The position numbers and the translations under genes were made by a program. Source: JAHJHG01 sp964463425 (GTDB lineage: Bacteria; Patescibacteriota; Microgenomatia; UBA8517). From it: DNA of 55,488 nucleotides. The stretch covers positions 1 to 55,488 of the forward strand of contig CAYXBV010000003.1 of assembly GCA_964463425.1 (NCBI GenBank), in the 5' to 3' direction. The notes beneath the pieces were generated by a model. It did no database searches, was not told where the DNA came from, and saw nothing but the letters and a program-made list of their open reading frames with translations. Shown piece after piece: positions 1 through 7,929 of the stretch (positions are counted from its first letter, which is position 1; each line of letters starts with the position of its first letter).

Positions 1-1153
1 CTTCATAATAATGATAGTCAACCATATCACCACTCCAGTTTTTAGTCGTAAATTTCACAAAAACAGTGTCTTTTGTATTTTCGTAAGGTTCTGAAATGTA
101 TATTTCCACATCTAAAATATCTGTAAATCTATTAGTCCATTCTTTAAAATCAGTTTTCTTCAGGTACTCCTCGCTTAGCAAATTAAAACCATCTTCCATT
201 CTTCTTGCTTTAAGATATGTATAAAAAGCATAGACAGAATGCTCAGGAGACAAAGACGGATCCACATTAATTTTTGCAATATCTTTTTCACTAAACTCTG
301 GTAAGTACGCATTAACAGTGTCAGACGCAACAAACATTGACAATCCTGCTAATCCGGCTGTATTAACCCCCACTACTTCCCCACATTTATCCAGTAAAGG
401 TCCTCCGCTCATTCCTTCTATAAGATTAATATCTGTCTGAATGTAATTGAAGTTGTCACGATACGCAACAAAGCGTCCCCGTTGAACAGTTGCTTCACCC
501 AAGAGATCTGTTCCCAGTGCATACCCTGCAGATATTAAGGGTTCGCGATCAAGCAGTGCAACCGGGTCCATAACATCCAGAACATAATCAGGATATTGTT
601 TTTCAGTAATTAAAACAGCCAAATCCAAATCTTCGTCGCCTAGTATTTTTACTGGAGTTACAAAACTACCGTCGGAAAATATTATTTTTGGACTTGGTTC
701 ATCAGCTATAACATGGAAACTTGTAATAACCTGGCTTTCACTGATAAAGAAACCCGACCCCTCAGAAAAACCTCCTACAATTCTAACAACAGAGTTGCTA
801 ATTCTATTTTCAATATATGAACCGCAGAAAAACTTACTATAATGACCGTAATTTTCGGTTACATAATCAGCTATTACAAGTAACGAAAGAAAAATATAGA
901 CTCCAAAGATAAGAAAGAAAACACTTTTGATAGTGTTTTTAAGGTTTTTGAATGGATATTTAATAATATCGAAAATAATTTGAAAAATAGAAAGTATAAA
1001 CTTAAAGACAAATTTTACTAAGTAATAAACGGAATATGTAACTAATTTAATAGGAAATAGATATATAGGAACTAGGAGTTTTTTTATATACGCTTTAAAT
1101 TGAGTAGCAGCTTTTCGTATTTTTTTGGCTATTCTTGATATTAATTTGTCCAT
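1..1153 (-). CDS. Membrane-anchored trypsin-like serine protease (3' end beyond window)
   Basis: Read from an ATG at 1153 and still open at base 1. The first ~98 residues are basic and hydrophobic, with a clear membrane segment around 78-95 (SVFFLIFGVYIFLSLLVIA), so the enzyme is probably membrane anchored. A trypsin-fold domain follows with a full catalytic triad in the usual contexts: His147 in TSFHVI, Asp177 in DEDLDLAVL and Ser249 in EGMSGGPLLD. The pattern fits the trypsin_2/HtrA-like peptidases (PF13365). A ~100-residue C-terminal part after the protease domain is not recognised; no PDZ domain is visible before the edge. It lies 12 bases after the DUF2779 gene and is probably co-transcribed with it. 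Natural substrate unknown. The triad and its spacing make the family call firm. Confidence 0.85.
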   Translation of the reverse strand, partial: MDKLISRIAKKIRKAATQFKAYIKKLLVPIYLFPIKLVTYSVYYLVKFVFKFILSIFQIIFDIIKYPFKNLKNTIKSVFFLIFGVYIFLSLLVIADYVTENYGHYSKFFCGSYIENRISNSVVRIVGGFSEGSGFFISESQVITSFHVIADEPSPKIIFSDGSFVTPVKILGDEDLDLAVLITEKQYPDYVLDVMDPVALLDREPLISAGYALGTDLLGEATVQRGRFVAYRDNFNYIQTDINLIEGMSGGPLLDKCGEVVGVNTAGLAGLSMFVASDTVNAYLPEFSEKDIAKINVDPSLSPEHSVYAFYTYLKARRMEDGFNLLSEEYLKKTDFKEWTNRFTDILDVEIYISEPYENTKDTVFVKFTTKNWSGDMVDYHYYE

Positions 1154-1165
1154 TAAATTATGACT

Positions 1166-2671
1166 TTATAGCTGTTGCAATTTTTTCAGTATCTGAACCA
1201 TAGCAAGTGTATCAAGAGTGCAGTAATTGCTTAAGTCTGATGCTATCTTTTCCCTCTGATTATGATTTTCCCCTCCCAAAAATGTTTTAGTCCATGTGTT
1301 TCTAGCTTTCATTCCGTCAGAAATTTCGAGTTTATTGTAGCTAAGTTCAGGAGCAAGTGCGGGCAAAACATATTTGAGTGATGCACTTCCAAATAATTTT
1401 TTGTCAACAAGCCACATATTTGAAAATGGTGTCATAAGGTCCAGAACTCTTTCATTAATTTTCTTTAATAATTCCTTATATTCTGGATATAGGTTCCCCA
1501 TTCGATCATTACACCCTTTTTCATAACTCATATTCCAAGTAAGCACAGTCCCATCCTTACCAATGTCTGCTTTCAATTTCTTTAAAAGTTGCGGCATGGG
1601 GTTAGAGCGCTCTTGATGAACATATTCCTTATGTTTCAGTTTGGCCCCAGGTTTTTCAAGAATATGAAGAGAGTATTGAAAAGGATAATCCTTGTAGGGC
1701 TGACAGCCGTCAAATTTAGGAATAACTGAAGAAAAAGTTTCATAGTCTAAAAAATACAAGGGGTATGTAAGGGTACCCAAAAAGTCTTTTATGTTTTTTT
1801 TGACAATAATTCTTTTGTTGTCTTTCGTGGTTTGAATCTGAGCTAGTTGTCTAGGGTTCAAAGCTAGTTCATCTGATATATTTTTAATCAAGCTGATTTT
1901 TTTATCTTCAAGTTGTTTGACTTGCTCAATCTTGAGAGAGCTCAAAAAATATATACTATAAGGGTCAAGGTCTGGATTTATATATTTGTATATATCTAAC
2001 CAGTCTGAAAGCCAAGATGTACCTGGGACACCAACCTGATTAACGTGGCGAGGGGAAATGTCAGGGATAGTTGAGTGTGACATAACTTCAAATGCTTTTT
2101 TAATATTATCTTTCGTTGGATCAATCAACACCTTTACGGCCTCAGTGACATCAGTTTTCGCAATTAGCTTCTTCGGATTAATGTTGCCGTCTCGGACATA
2201 TTCATTATTCACATGGACAACGAAGATTTTGCGAATATTAATTCCAAATTTTTCCAGCACAATAACTTGAAAAGCTAGATCATATTTGTGCTCTGGTTTA
2301 GCTTTGGTGCTACTCTTAATTTCAGATAAATCATAAGTTTTATCTTCGACTTTTTCGAGCATATCAAAAATGCAAGTTATACCATCTTCTTCAAACCTGC
2401 CCTGAAAGATAGTTGTGGCACCCTCGTCCAAAGCCATTTTGGTTCTAGATGGCATTGTTATATATGTTTCATAAAAATTGCTTCTATCAAGACCCACTTT
2501 AATTGCATTAGGATATAGTTTTTCCGCCCAAGTCTCAAACTCATTTCCAGCATCAAATATTGCCTGAAGATTATCATCTATGGGCGGGAGTTTGTGCTTG
2601 TCGTACTTTTTTAACCATAACCATGAGGGGTGTTTTAGAAAAAGCATGTAATCAGACTTAGAAAGAGTCAT
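1166..2671 (-). CDS. DUF2779 family protein with RecB/Cas4-like and DEDD exonuclease-like domains
   Basis: A 501-residue protein matching the DUF2779 family (PF11074). The N-terminal half shows a PD-(D/E)XK nuclease pattern: Asp103 (IFDM), Glu117-x-Lys119 (SEIKSS), then a Gln at 135 (LAFQV), as in Cas4/RecB-like nucleases. The C-terminal half shows an RNase H-like 3'-5' exonuclease pattern: Asp309-x-Glu311 (FLDYETF), an Asp at 411 and YCTLD with Asp487. The likely role is DNA or RNA processing, perhaps in defence. It sits between a GmrSD-type gene and a membrane protease on the same strand. Family assignment is secure; the two-nuclease reading comes from motif spacing and has not been tested by a profile search. 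Confidence 0.75.
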   Translation of the reverse strand: MTLSKSDYMLFLKHPSWLWLKKYDKHKLPPIDDNLQAIFDAGNEFETWAEKLYPNAIKVGLDRSNFYETYITMPSRTKMALDEGATTIFQGRFEEDGITCIFDMLEKVEDKTYDLSEIKSSTKAKPEHKYDLAFQVIVLEKFGINIRKIFVVHVNNEYVRDGNINPKKLIAKTDVTEAVKVLIDPTKDNIKKAFEVMSHSTIPDISPRHVNQVGVPGTSWLSDWLDIYKYINPDLDPYSIYFLSSLKIEQVKQLEDKKISLIKNISDELALNPRQLAQIQTTKDNKRIIVKKNIKDFLGTLTYPLYFLDYETFSSVIPKFDGCQPYKDYPFQYSLHILEKPGAKLKHKEYVHQERSNPMPQLLKKLKADIGKDGTVLTWNMSYEKGCNDRMGNLYPEYKELLKKINERVLDLMTPFSNMWLVDKKLFGSASLKYVLPALAPELSYNKLEISDGMKARNTWTKTFLGGENHNQREKIASDLSNYCTLDTLAMVQILKKLQQL

Positions 2672-2746
2672 TTGATTATTTGAAGTTTATCATTTTCTAG
2701 TGCTTGAAGTAACAAAATGTGTTTTAGATGTAGAAAATATTTTATT

Positions 2747-2866
2747 CTAATTGTCTGTGAAGTCAGTAATTATCGGAAGATGATCGCTTAGAAATTTACC
2801 GAATACTTCACTTTCCTTCCCAGATTTACAATTATCTATTTTGAAAAACAGATCATTTGCGTGTTT
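2747..2866 (-). pseudogene. Remnant of an endonuclease/exonuclease/phosphatase family gene (3' end only)
   Basis: The ~200-base gap between the GmrSD-like gene and the DUF2779 gene contains a reading frame of about 39 codons ending at 2747. It is blocked upstream by an in-frame stop at 2870-2872. Its end reads FLSDHLPIITDF, which resembles the C-terminal SDH-P signature of endonuclease/exonuclease/phosphatase (DNase I-like) proteins. There is no start codon and no upstream domain, so this looks like debris of a deleted gene, cut where the GmrSD-like gene now ends. A chance similarity is possible given the short length. Confidence 0.4.
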
Positions 2867-5435
2867 ATTTTAACAGTTCTTCCTTTATCCAAATACACAC
2901 ATCAAGAAATTTCTGTAAATTATTGTTCTCAACGATTGAGGTCAAGGATAAGCTAAACCCGTTATATCCGTCAATATTATCTAGCTCAACCCTTGCTCCC
3001 TTAATATTCTTTAACTCTTTTAGGATTTCGCCTCTTTTCTCTTTCTCATTAAAAGGTTTGGGACTATGATCTCCCTGATGGGGCGTGTTCCAAGTAATAT
3101 TTCCGTCAGTTGTTACGGAAAAAGGATAGAAGCCATTACCGTCTTTATCATATAAGCACATTATATATGTCCCTTTTCTATTTTTACTCCAATCAATCTT
3201 CAGATCATTTTTTTCTGACCACTCAATGATTTTAAGTGCAATTTTTACTTCTTTCTCCCCAATATTGTTTAGTTTGTCTTTAAACAGTTCCCAGTTCCAT
3301 AATTTGGTCGTTTTTTTGTTTTTCTTACCACCGCTTGACGATTCTGTTAATTCTTTAATGGATTTGCCATTTTTATCTTTCCACTCTGAAGGTCCGTCGG
3401 CAGATCTACCAAGAACTATGGCGGCCGCAGCACTAGCGCTAGAGAAATCATAATTAGTAGTAAAGACAAGAGAATCACCTTCCTTTTTAAGAGTGGCGTT
3501 ATTTACAAGTTGATTTCTAAGTGTTTTATAACCATGTTTCTCAAAATTTGGGACAGCCTCAAACCGAGCAAGAGATCCTTTATGAACTCGTACCTTGTTC
3601 TTGTCAGTAATATTTGCCGTTGCATCTGCCGACGGTCCTTTGCAAAAAAGATGTATATCACTAGAAATTTCATATTCCTGGCGCCGAGACAATTTACTTG
3701 TACTTGCTAAATCTAATTCAGGAATTGGTTTGTTAAATTTCCATATCAGAATAGCTTTATCAGCCATGTCTTTAGATCTTTGAATTATTTCTTCGAAAGT
3801 CCAACTGGTTTTGTTTGACAATTCCTTTGTAAGATTTATTTCTGAATTTTTATATTGTTTTATCTTCTCTGAGTACACTTGGTTTGACATGCGTATATTC
3901 CATTCCCCTTTTATTAAAGCCAGATTCCCAATTTTGTTTTTTAATATAACGTGTGTTTTTTCAACTGTCTCCTTGTCCATTTCTAAACTACTCTCTAAAT
4001 CAGCTTCCCACTCCTTACTAAGGGTTTGAGGCATAATATGTTCTGTATGTACCTCATCAAAGTTTAAGGAGATTTCCCCTGCTGGATTACCTAATTTCCA
4101 AATAATATACTTTGTTCTTGTTGCAGATGGTTGGGAGAATTTATCCTGAAAGGCAGAATGAAAAGTAGAATCGGAGATTGACGACGCAGATGCTAAATAT
4201 TCATCTTCAACTATATTTACCATTTCATCTGGACTTTCAATATCAAGCTTAGTACAAATACGATTATAAATGTCATTTAACTTAGAAGTCGATTGTCCGC
4301 AAACACCCCACCGTATATGAAATAATTCTATTAAATCAATGATTTTAAGATAATGGCTTTCTTCTAATTTATTATTTTTTAGAAGTGGAGATATTTTCAT
4401 TAAAAGAGTATAACTAGGACCAGCTTCAAAAAGGTTAATATCCTTTAATCTGCGATCAATTCTCGGGATACCAGTATTTGCATCGATTAACTCTGAATAT
4501 ATTATTGCTGCATTTTTCAGTCTAATTGTAAAATCTAAAATATATTTTGCATCCCAGTTTTCATCATTTGCTCTTTTTGTAATAACTTCATAAAGTTGTG
4601 TCGCTGATATTTTTCCAGAATATTCAGACAACATAAATCGGAAAAAAAATGTTACAGCATAGTCACGTATATGTTGATACATTTCCAACCATTCTTCTAC
4701 GATAGAATTTAATAAAATTTCTTCCCCATCATTAGATGCTCGCATAAGCAAATGATTCTTAATTAAATCTACTGCCGAAAGAGCTAAACCACGGTCGTTG
4801 AGAGTTTCAAACAAACGAAAGGCATTAAGTTTATCGGCAACATTAATATGAACGATCATAATTTTGTCAACTACCCTATTTTTTAAAACCTCAAGTTTTT
4901 CCAGTTCAGAATCAGATAGCAGAGATACAAAATATTTATAGCACTCAAGAACATTGTGATCATCGTCTTGAGGATTATTTACGTTCTTGCCTTCACAAAT
5001 ATTATTAAATTGTTGATTATCCAGAGATCCTAGTACCATTTTGGGAACTGTTTCTGTCTTCATTGAACCACTATCGAAATAATTTGATGTTAAATAGTGT
5101 TCGTAGATATTTTGAGCGAAATCATTATTGCCCAACTTAAGTGCTTGGTCTCTAATTGCTGAAAGTAAAATTAAAATAGTAGTAAGTCTTTGTTGACCAT
5201 CGTTAACTTCAAAATAATTAATGTTAACACCAGGTTTATCGGATGGAATTACGACAATTGAGCCTAAAAAATGACTCTCCTTTACATCTCCTGCCTGCAA
5301 GTCATCCCACAGATCACTCCATTGGTCTTTGGTCCACTCAAACTGCCTTTGATGTTTGGGTACAACAAACGAATTACCTGGACGATCAAGCAATGCTTTA
5401 ATCGTTAATTCATCTGCATCTATTATTTTTGTCAT
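2865..5435 (-). CDS. GmrSD-type restriction protein: DUF262 + DUF1524 + DUF4357 fusion
   Basis: 856 residues. The N-terminus is a DUF262 (ParB/Srx-like, GmrS-type nucleotidase) domain with VPKHQRQFEW at ~25-34 and the hallmark DGQQRLTT at 79-86. A central DUF1524 HNH-type nuclease domain carries HTEHIMP at 463-469 and KIGNLAL with Asn504. Residues ~595-700 match DUF4357 (SSASAAAAIVLGRSADG). The last ~150 residues are not recognised. GmrSD proteins are modification-dependent (type IV) restriction enzymes that cleave phage DNA with modified cytosines; the modification sensed here cannot be inferred. The small gene 6 bases upstream is probably in the same operon. The first two domains are certain; DUF4357 is very likely. 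Confidence 0.88.
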   Translation of the reverse strand: MTKIIDADELTIKALLDRPGNSFVVPKHQRQFEWTKDQWSDLWDDLQAGDVKESHFLGSIVVIPSDKPGVNINYFEVNDGQQRLTTILILLSAIRDQALKLGNNDFAQNIYEHYLTSNYFDSGSMKTETVPKMVLGSLDNQQFNNICEGKNVNNPQDDDHNVLECYKYFVSLLSDSELEKLEVLKNRVVDKIMIVHINVADKLNAFRLFETLNDRGLALSAVDLIKNHLLMRASNDGEEILLNSIVEEWLEMYQHIRDYAVTFFFRFMLSEYSGKISATQLYEVITKRANDENWDAKYILDFTIRLKNAAIIYSELIDANTGIPRIDRRLKDINLFEAGPSYTLLMKISPLLKNNKLEESHYLKIIDLIELFHIRWGVCGQSTSKLNDIYNRICTKLDIESPDEMVNIVEDEYLASASSISDSTFHSAFQDKFSQPSATRTKYIIWKLGNPAGEISLNFDEVHTEHIMPQTLSKEWEADLESSLEMDKETVEKTHVILKNKIGNLALIKGEWNIRMSNQVYSEKIKQYKNSEINLTKELSNKTSWTFEEIIQRSKDMADKAILIWKFNKPIPELDLASTSKLSRRQEYEISSDIHLFCKGPSADATANITDKNKVRVHKGSLARFEAVPNFEKHGYKTLRNQLVNNATLKKEGDSLVFTTNYDFSSASAAAAIVLGRSADGPSEWKDKNGKSIKELTESSSGGKKNKKTTKLWNWELFKDKLNNIGEKEVKIALKIIEWSEKNDLKIDWSKNRKGTYIMCLYDKDGNGFYPFSVTTDGNITWNTPHQGDHSPKPFNEKEKRGEILKELKNIKGARVELDNIDGYNGFSLSLTSIVENNNLQKFLDVCIWIKEELLK

Positions 5436-5441
5436 TTTTTG

Positions 5442-5717
5442 CTATTTTTTAATTATATCTCTATTTAATATATTTTCTATAACCCAATATTTGTATTTGT
5501 CAATATTATAATAAGTATATTTTTTAGAAAAAAACCTTGCAGTATATCCGTGCTTTTCTATAAATATATTAAAATCGTCGAATATTATTTTGTCGCTTTT
5601 AGACAATGAATCTCTAACAACATAATAATGTGGAATGTCAGGCATGGTTTTCGCAAATGTCCAATCCGTTTTTAAAATAAAATCCTTAATCTTGTCAAAC
5701 TCGACTTTTTTATGCAT
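5442..5717 (-). CDS. Small hypothetical protein upstream of the GmrSD-type gene
   Basis: About 91 residues from the ATG at 5717 (99 from a TTG at 5741; the ATG is preferred because the longer version runs into sequence shared with the flanking repeat). Conspicuous features are FAKTMPDIPHYYVVRD near the N-terminus and a Tyr-rich segment ending YKYWVIENILNR. I recall this IPHYY...YKYW layout from small proteins near restriction and methylation genes, but I cannot name a family. No membrane segment or signal peptide. It ends 6 bases before the GmrSD-like start, which implies translational coupling and perhaps a shared role in defence. Confidence 0.65.
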   Translation of the reverse strand: MHKKVEFDKIKDFILKTDWTFAKTMPDIPHYYVVRDSLSKSDKIIFDDFNIFIEKHGYTARFFSKKYTYYNIDKYKYWVIENILNRDIIKK

Positions 5718-5752
5718 CAGCGTAATTATTTCACAAACCAAGAGTTAACCAC

Positions 5753-5845
5753 AACCTTATTGGGGAAAACAATTACATAACACTACATTTTCATTAGCTT
5801 CCGACTTCACATAATGGGTTCTAACAGCCTCCGGTATGTTACTTG
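5753..5845 (+). repeat. Array repeat copy A (left end of the array)
   Basis: Divergent copy of the dispersed intergenic repeat. It contains the left motif TTATTGGGGAAAAC, the middle part ACTACATTTTCATTAG and a degenerate right block (ATAATGGGTTCTAACAGC in place of the usual AATAGGTTCGAACATC). The terminal CCACCCA is not preserved. It marks the left boundary of the repeat-bearing region. Confidence 0.6.
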
Positions 5846-5875
5846 TTCTTTGGCAATTTATGTTATTATTGATTT

Positions 5876-5959
5876 ATGTATTTTAGTAAACGCAACGCTG
5901 GCTTCGCACTCGTAACCATATTGGTAATCGGTGTAACAATTGAGGAAGACCTTAAGTAA
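5876..5959 (+). CDS. 27-residue pilin-leader-like microprotein, coupled to the next gene
   Basis: ATG at 5876, TAA at 5957-5959; the stop overlaps the next gene's start as TAATG. The peptide begins MYFSKRNAGF and continues into a hydrophobic run (ALVTILVIGV) ending in acidic residues. That resembles a type IV prepilin leader: basic N-region, Gly-Phe cleavage site, hydrophobic alpha-1 start. The conserved Glu5 of mature pilins is Thr here and no pilin body follows. A TATTAT hexamer lies 6 bases before the ATG. It could be a truncated pilin, a short leader peptide coupling translation of the downstream gene, or chance. Confidence 0.4.
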   Translation: MYFSKRNAGFALVTILVIGVTIEEDLK

Positions 5960-6531
5960 TGTATTTAATTATTTTTATCATTATCGGCTTTCTAGTATAT
6001 TTTTATCAAAATAGTACTAAAGTCATCAAAAAACGAGCACGAAAAAGTTGGGATTATGCGATTAATAAGTATGGATACGAGAATCTATCTCAAATGTGCA
6101 TTTACAGTTTTTCAGTTTCGATGGATGTAGGCACGTTTAAAAAAACAATGCAAGAGTTTTTTCTTGAAGATAATATTTTGTATGATGCGTTTCATTCTAA
6201 CCTAGTTTATTATCTTGATCAGAAAGGCAATCACACCGCTTCAGCGTCGGGCTATCAACGCAGAGGTTCTCAGCCAACCGCACCACTATGGGCTCTGGCC
6301 GCTTATCCAGATGTTTTTAAGTATTGTAACTCCAGTTCGAACGCATATGAGAAGGGCAAGTTGTCTCAGCACATTGCGAAAGATTACAAGAAAACATTTG
6401 AAAAATATGAGGAGCTTGAAACAATTATGACAGAAAACTACTTGAAATATTTAAGAGATTCTATTAATTTTTATCTACGTAATACAAAAAACAAATTAGA
6501 ATGCCGAGCTGGATGGCTTTATTGGAGGTAG
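5959..6531 (+). CDS. Hypothetical membrane-anchored protein
   Basis: 190 residues. An N-terminal membrane segment at ~2-17 (YLIIFIIIGFLVYFYQ) is followed by a basic stretch (KKRARK), then a soluble, mostly helical domain. No family recognised. The ATG overlaps the stop of the 27-residue microprotein upstream (TAATG), so translation is probably coupled. With one N-terminal helix followed by positive charge, the C-terminal domain is probably cytoplasmic. The downstream 237 bases (6532-6768) contain nothing I can interpret. Confidence 0.6.
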   Translation: MYLIIFIIIGFLVYFYQNSTKVIKKRARKSWDYAINKYGYENLSQMCIYSFSVSMDVGTFKKTMQEFFLEDNILYDAFHSNLVYYLDQKGNHTASASGYQRRGSQPTAPLWALAAYPDVFKYCNSSSNAYEKGKLSQHIAKDYKKTFEKYEELETIMTENYLKYLRDSINFYLRNTKNKLECRAGWLYWR

Positions 6532-6768
6532 TTTATAATGGATGGAAATAGACTATCTTCGAAACTGTTTGCGAGAGATAAAATGATTATTTAAATTTTA
6601 CCCAACATATTTATTGTGTCTACGCCTGCGTTAGAATCGTACATTCTTATTAAGCGGCCAAAAACATATCTTCTTCAAAAACTTTCCACGAAAAAGTTTA
6701 AATAGGTGGAATAATGAAATGAAATTATTCAGTACCGTGAAAGTAAATGCTTTTCTAACTTATCAATC

Positions 6769-7638
6769 TTGCAAGGTTCCTTGTTTGATATAATTACAAG
6801 TCCAGTGTCAAAAACAAAACTTAGACTCGAAAGAGAATCTCGTATTAAAAAACGTCTTGAGGTATTCAAAAAAAGAAAAGGATATAAGTTTTTTTTGACT
6901 CACATTGAATTTCCAGAAAATCAAAAAGCCAAGAGCAAAGAAATCCTAAATCAAAAAATATTAGGTGTCCAAAAACATCTAATAGCTATCGAAAAAGAGT
7001 TGAAATACATCAAAAAGTTCGTGAGCTGCTATTGGGATCAAAACAAAATTACGGCTATTTACTTATTATTAGGAAAATCCTTCTTTGATTTGAAGAGCAT
7101 ATTGGTACTTCTTAGAAATGGCCACTGTTATCAATCTTTTGACCTAGCTCGTTCTGCGATAGAAGCGATTGACCTTATGTTTTTATTCCAAGAAGAAGAG
7201 CAAAACCAAGAGCTAAAAAAATGGTTTAAAGGTGAAATAATTCGTAACAAAAAAGCCCGAAAGGCTTTGAAAAAAACCCTCAACGCAAATTTGGGTTCGA
7301 AAGCCGTTTTGCCTATATACTCAGCCAAAACGGACATTTATGACACTTATTCCCTATTTACTCACTCTTCATACGCCGCATTACTTGACCTAATAGACGT
7401 ATTTCGTGAGGATATAGACTATAAAATGCTCTCTGGGTATTATTACGGTCTCAAATATTTTGAAGATATTGTCCATAATCTTATTTTTAATATGTTGTTG
7501 GCGATAAAATCAGTCCACCTAGACCTACTCTCTAAAGAAACAAGGTTGGTGGAAATAGACAAGTTGTTGGGAGAACTCGATCATATGAAGGCGACTAGTG
7601 AAGAAATAGCAAATATTACGAAAGAACACTACTCTTAA
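6769..7638 (+). CDS. DUF5677-like hypothetical protein, start uncertain
   Basis: 289 residues from a TTG at 6769. No ATG or GTG exists upstream in frame before the stop at 6715, so the true start may be this TTG, or the gene may have lost its 5' end. The body is helical, with GKSFFDLKSILVLLRNGHCY, ARSAIEAIDLMFLF and a THSSY segment. That pattern resembles DUF5677/AbiV-like helical proteins, in which short His and Ser motifs are conserved. Function unknown; membership of the family is a guess from the pattern. No hydrophobic anchor. Confidence 0.6.
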   Translation: MQGSLFDIITSPVSKTKLRLERESRIKKRLEVFKKRKGYKFFLTHIEFPENQKAKSKEILNQKILGVQKHLIAIEKELKYIKKFVSCYWDQNKITAIYLLLGKSFFDLKSILVLLRNGHCYQSFDLARSAIEAIDLMFLFQEEEQNQELKKWFKGEIIRNKKARKALKKTLNANLGSKAVLPIYSAKTDIYDTYSLFTHSSYAALLDLIDVFREDIDYKMLSGYYYGLKYFEDIVHNLIFNMLLAIKSVHLDLLSKETRLVEIDKLLGELDHMKATSEEIANITKEHYS

Positions 7639-7750
7639 ATATATTGAAACTGATCCTAATTTTGTTTTTCAAAGAAATTCATAGCTTGCTTTTCCAAGAT
7701 AGAAATTCCTGAGAAGGTTCACTAGCCATTAATTAAGAAATTGAGATAAT

Positions 7751-7868
7751 TGTATATTTTCTACAGCTCCAGAAGTCATGAAATGAGTTCGAACAGCGTC
7801 TGGTAGTCCACCCAAATTAGTAAACCTTCAAATTGCCTCATGAACAAGGAACAATATTGGTTCGAACT
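7751..7868 (+). repeat. Array repeat copy B (right block plus satellite block)
   Basis: 7769-7814 is a good right block (GAGTTCGAACAGCGTCTGG, ending TAGTCCACCCA), preceded by the middle part (TATTTTCTACAGCTCC). A satellite block follows at ~7836-7868, ending ATATTGGTTCGAAC, which recurs in copies D and J. Lies between the DUF5677-like gene and the first PsbP-like gene. Confidence 0.75.
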
Positions 7869-7929
7869 AGTGAAAAAACAGATTAAGTGTGTCTATTCTC
7901 ATAAATTCCCAAAATGATATACTAAATTT

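Noticed and set aside
6538..6594. 18-codon frame after the 190-residue gene
   Set aside because: Too short, no ribosome site, no recognisable features.
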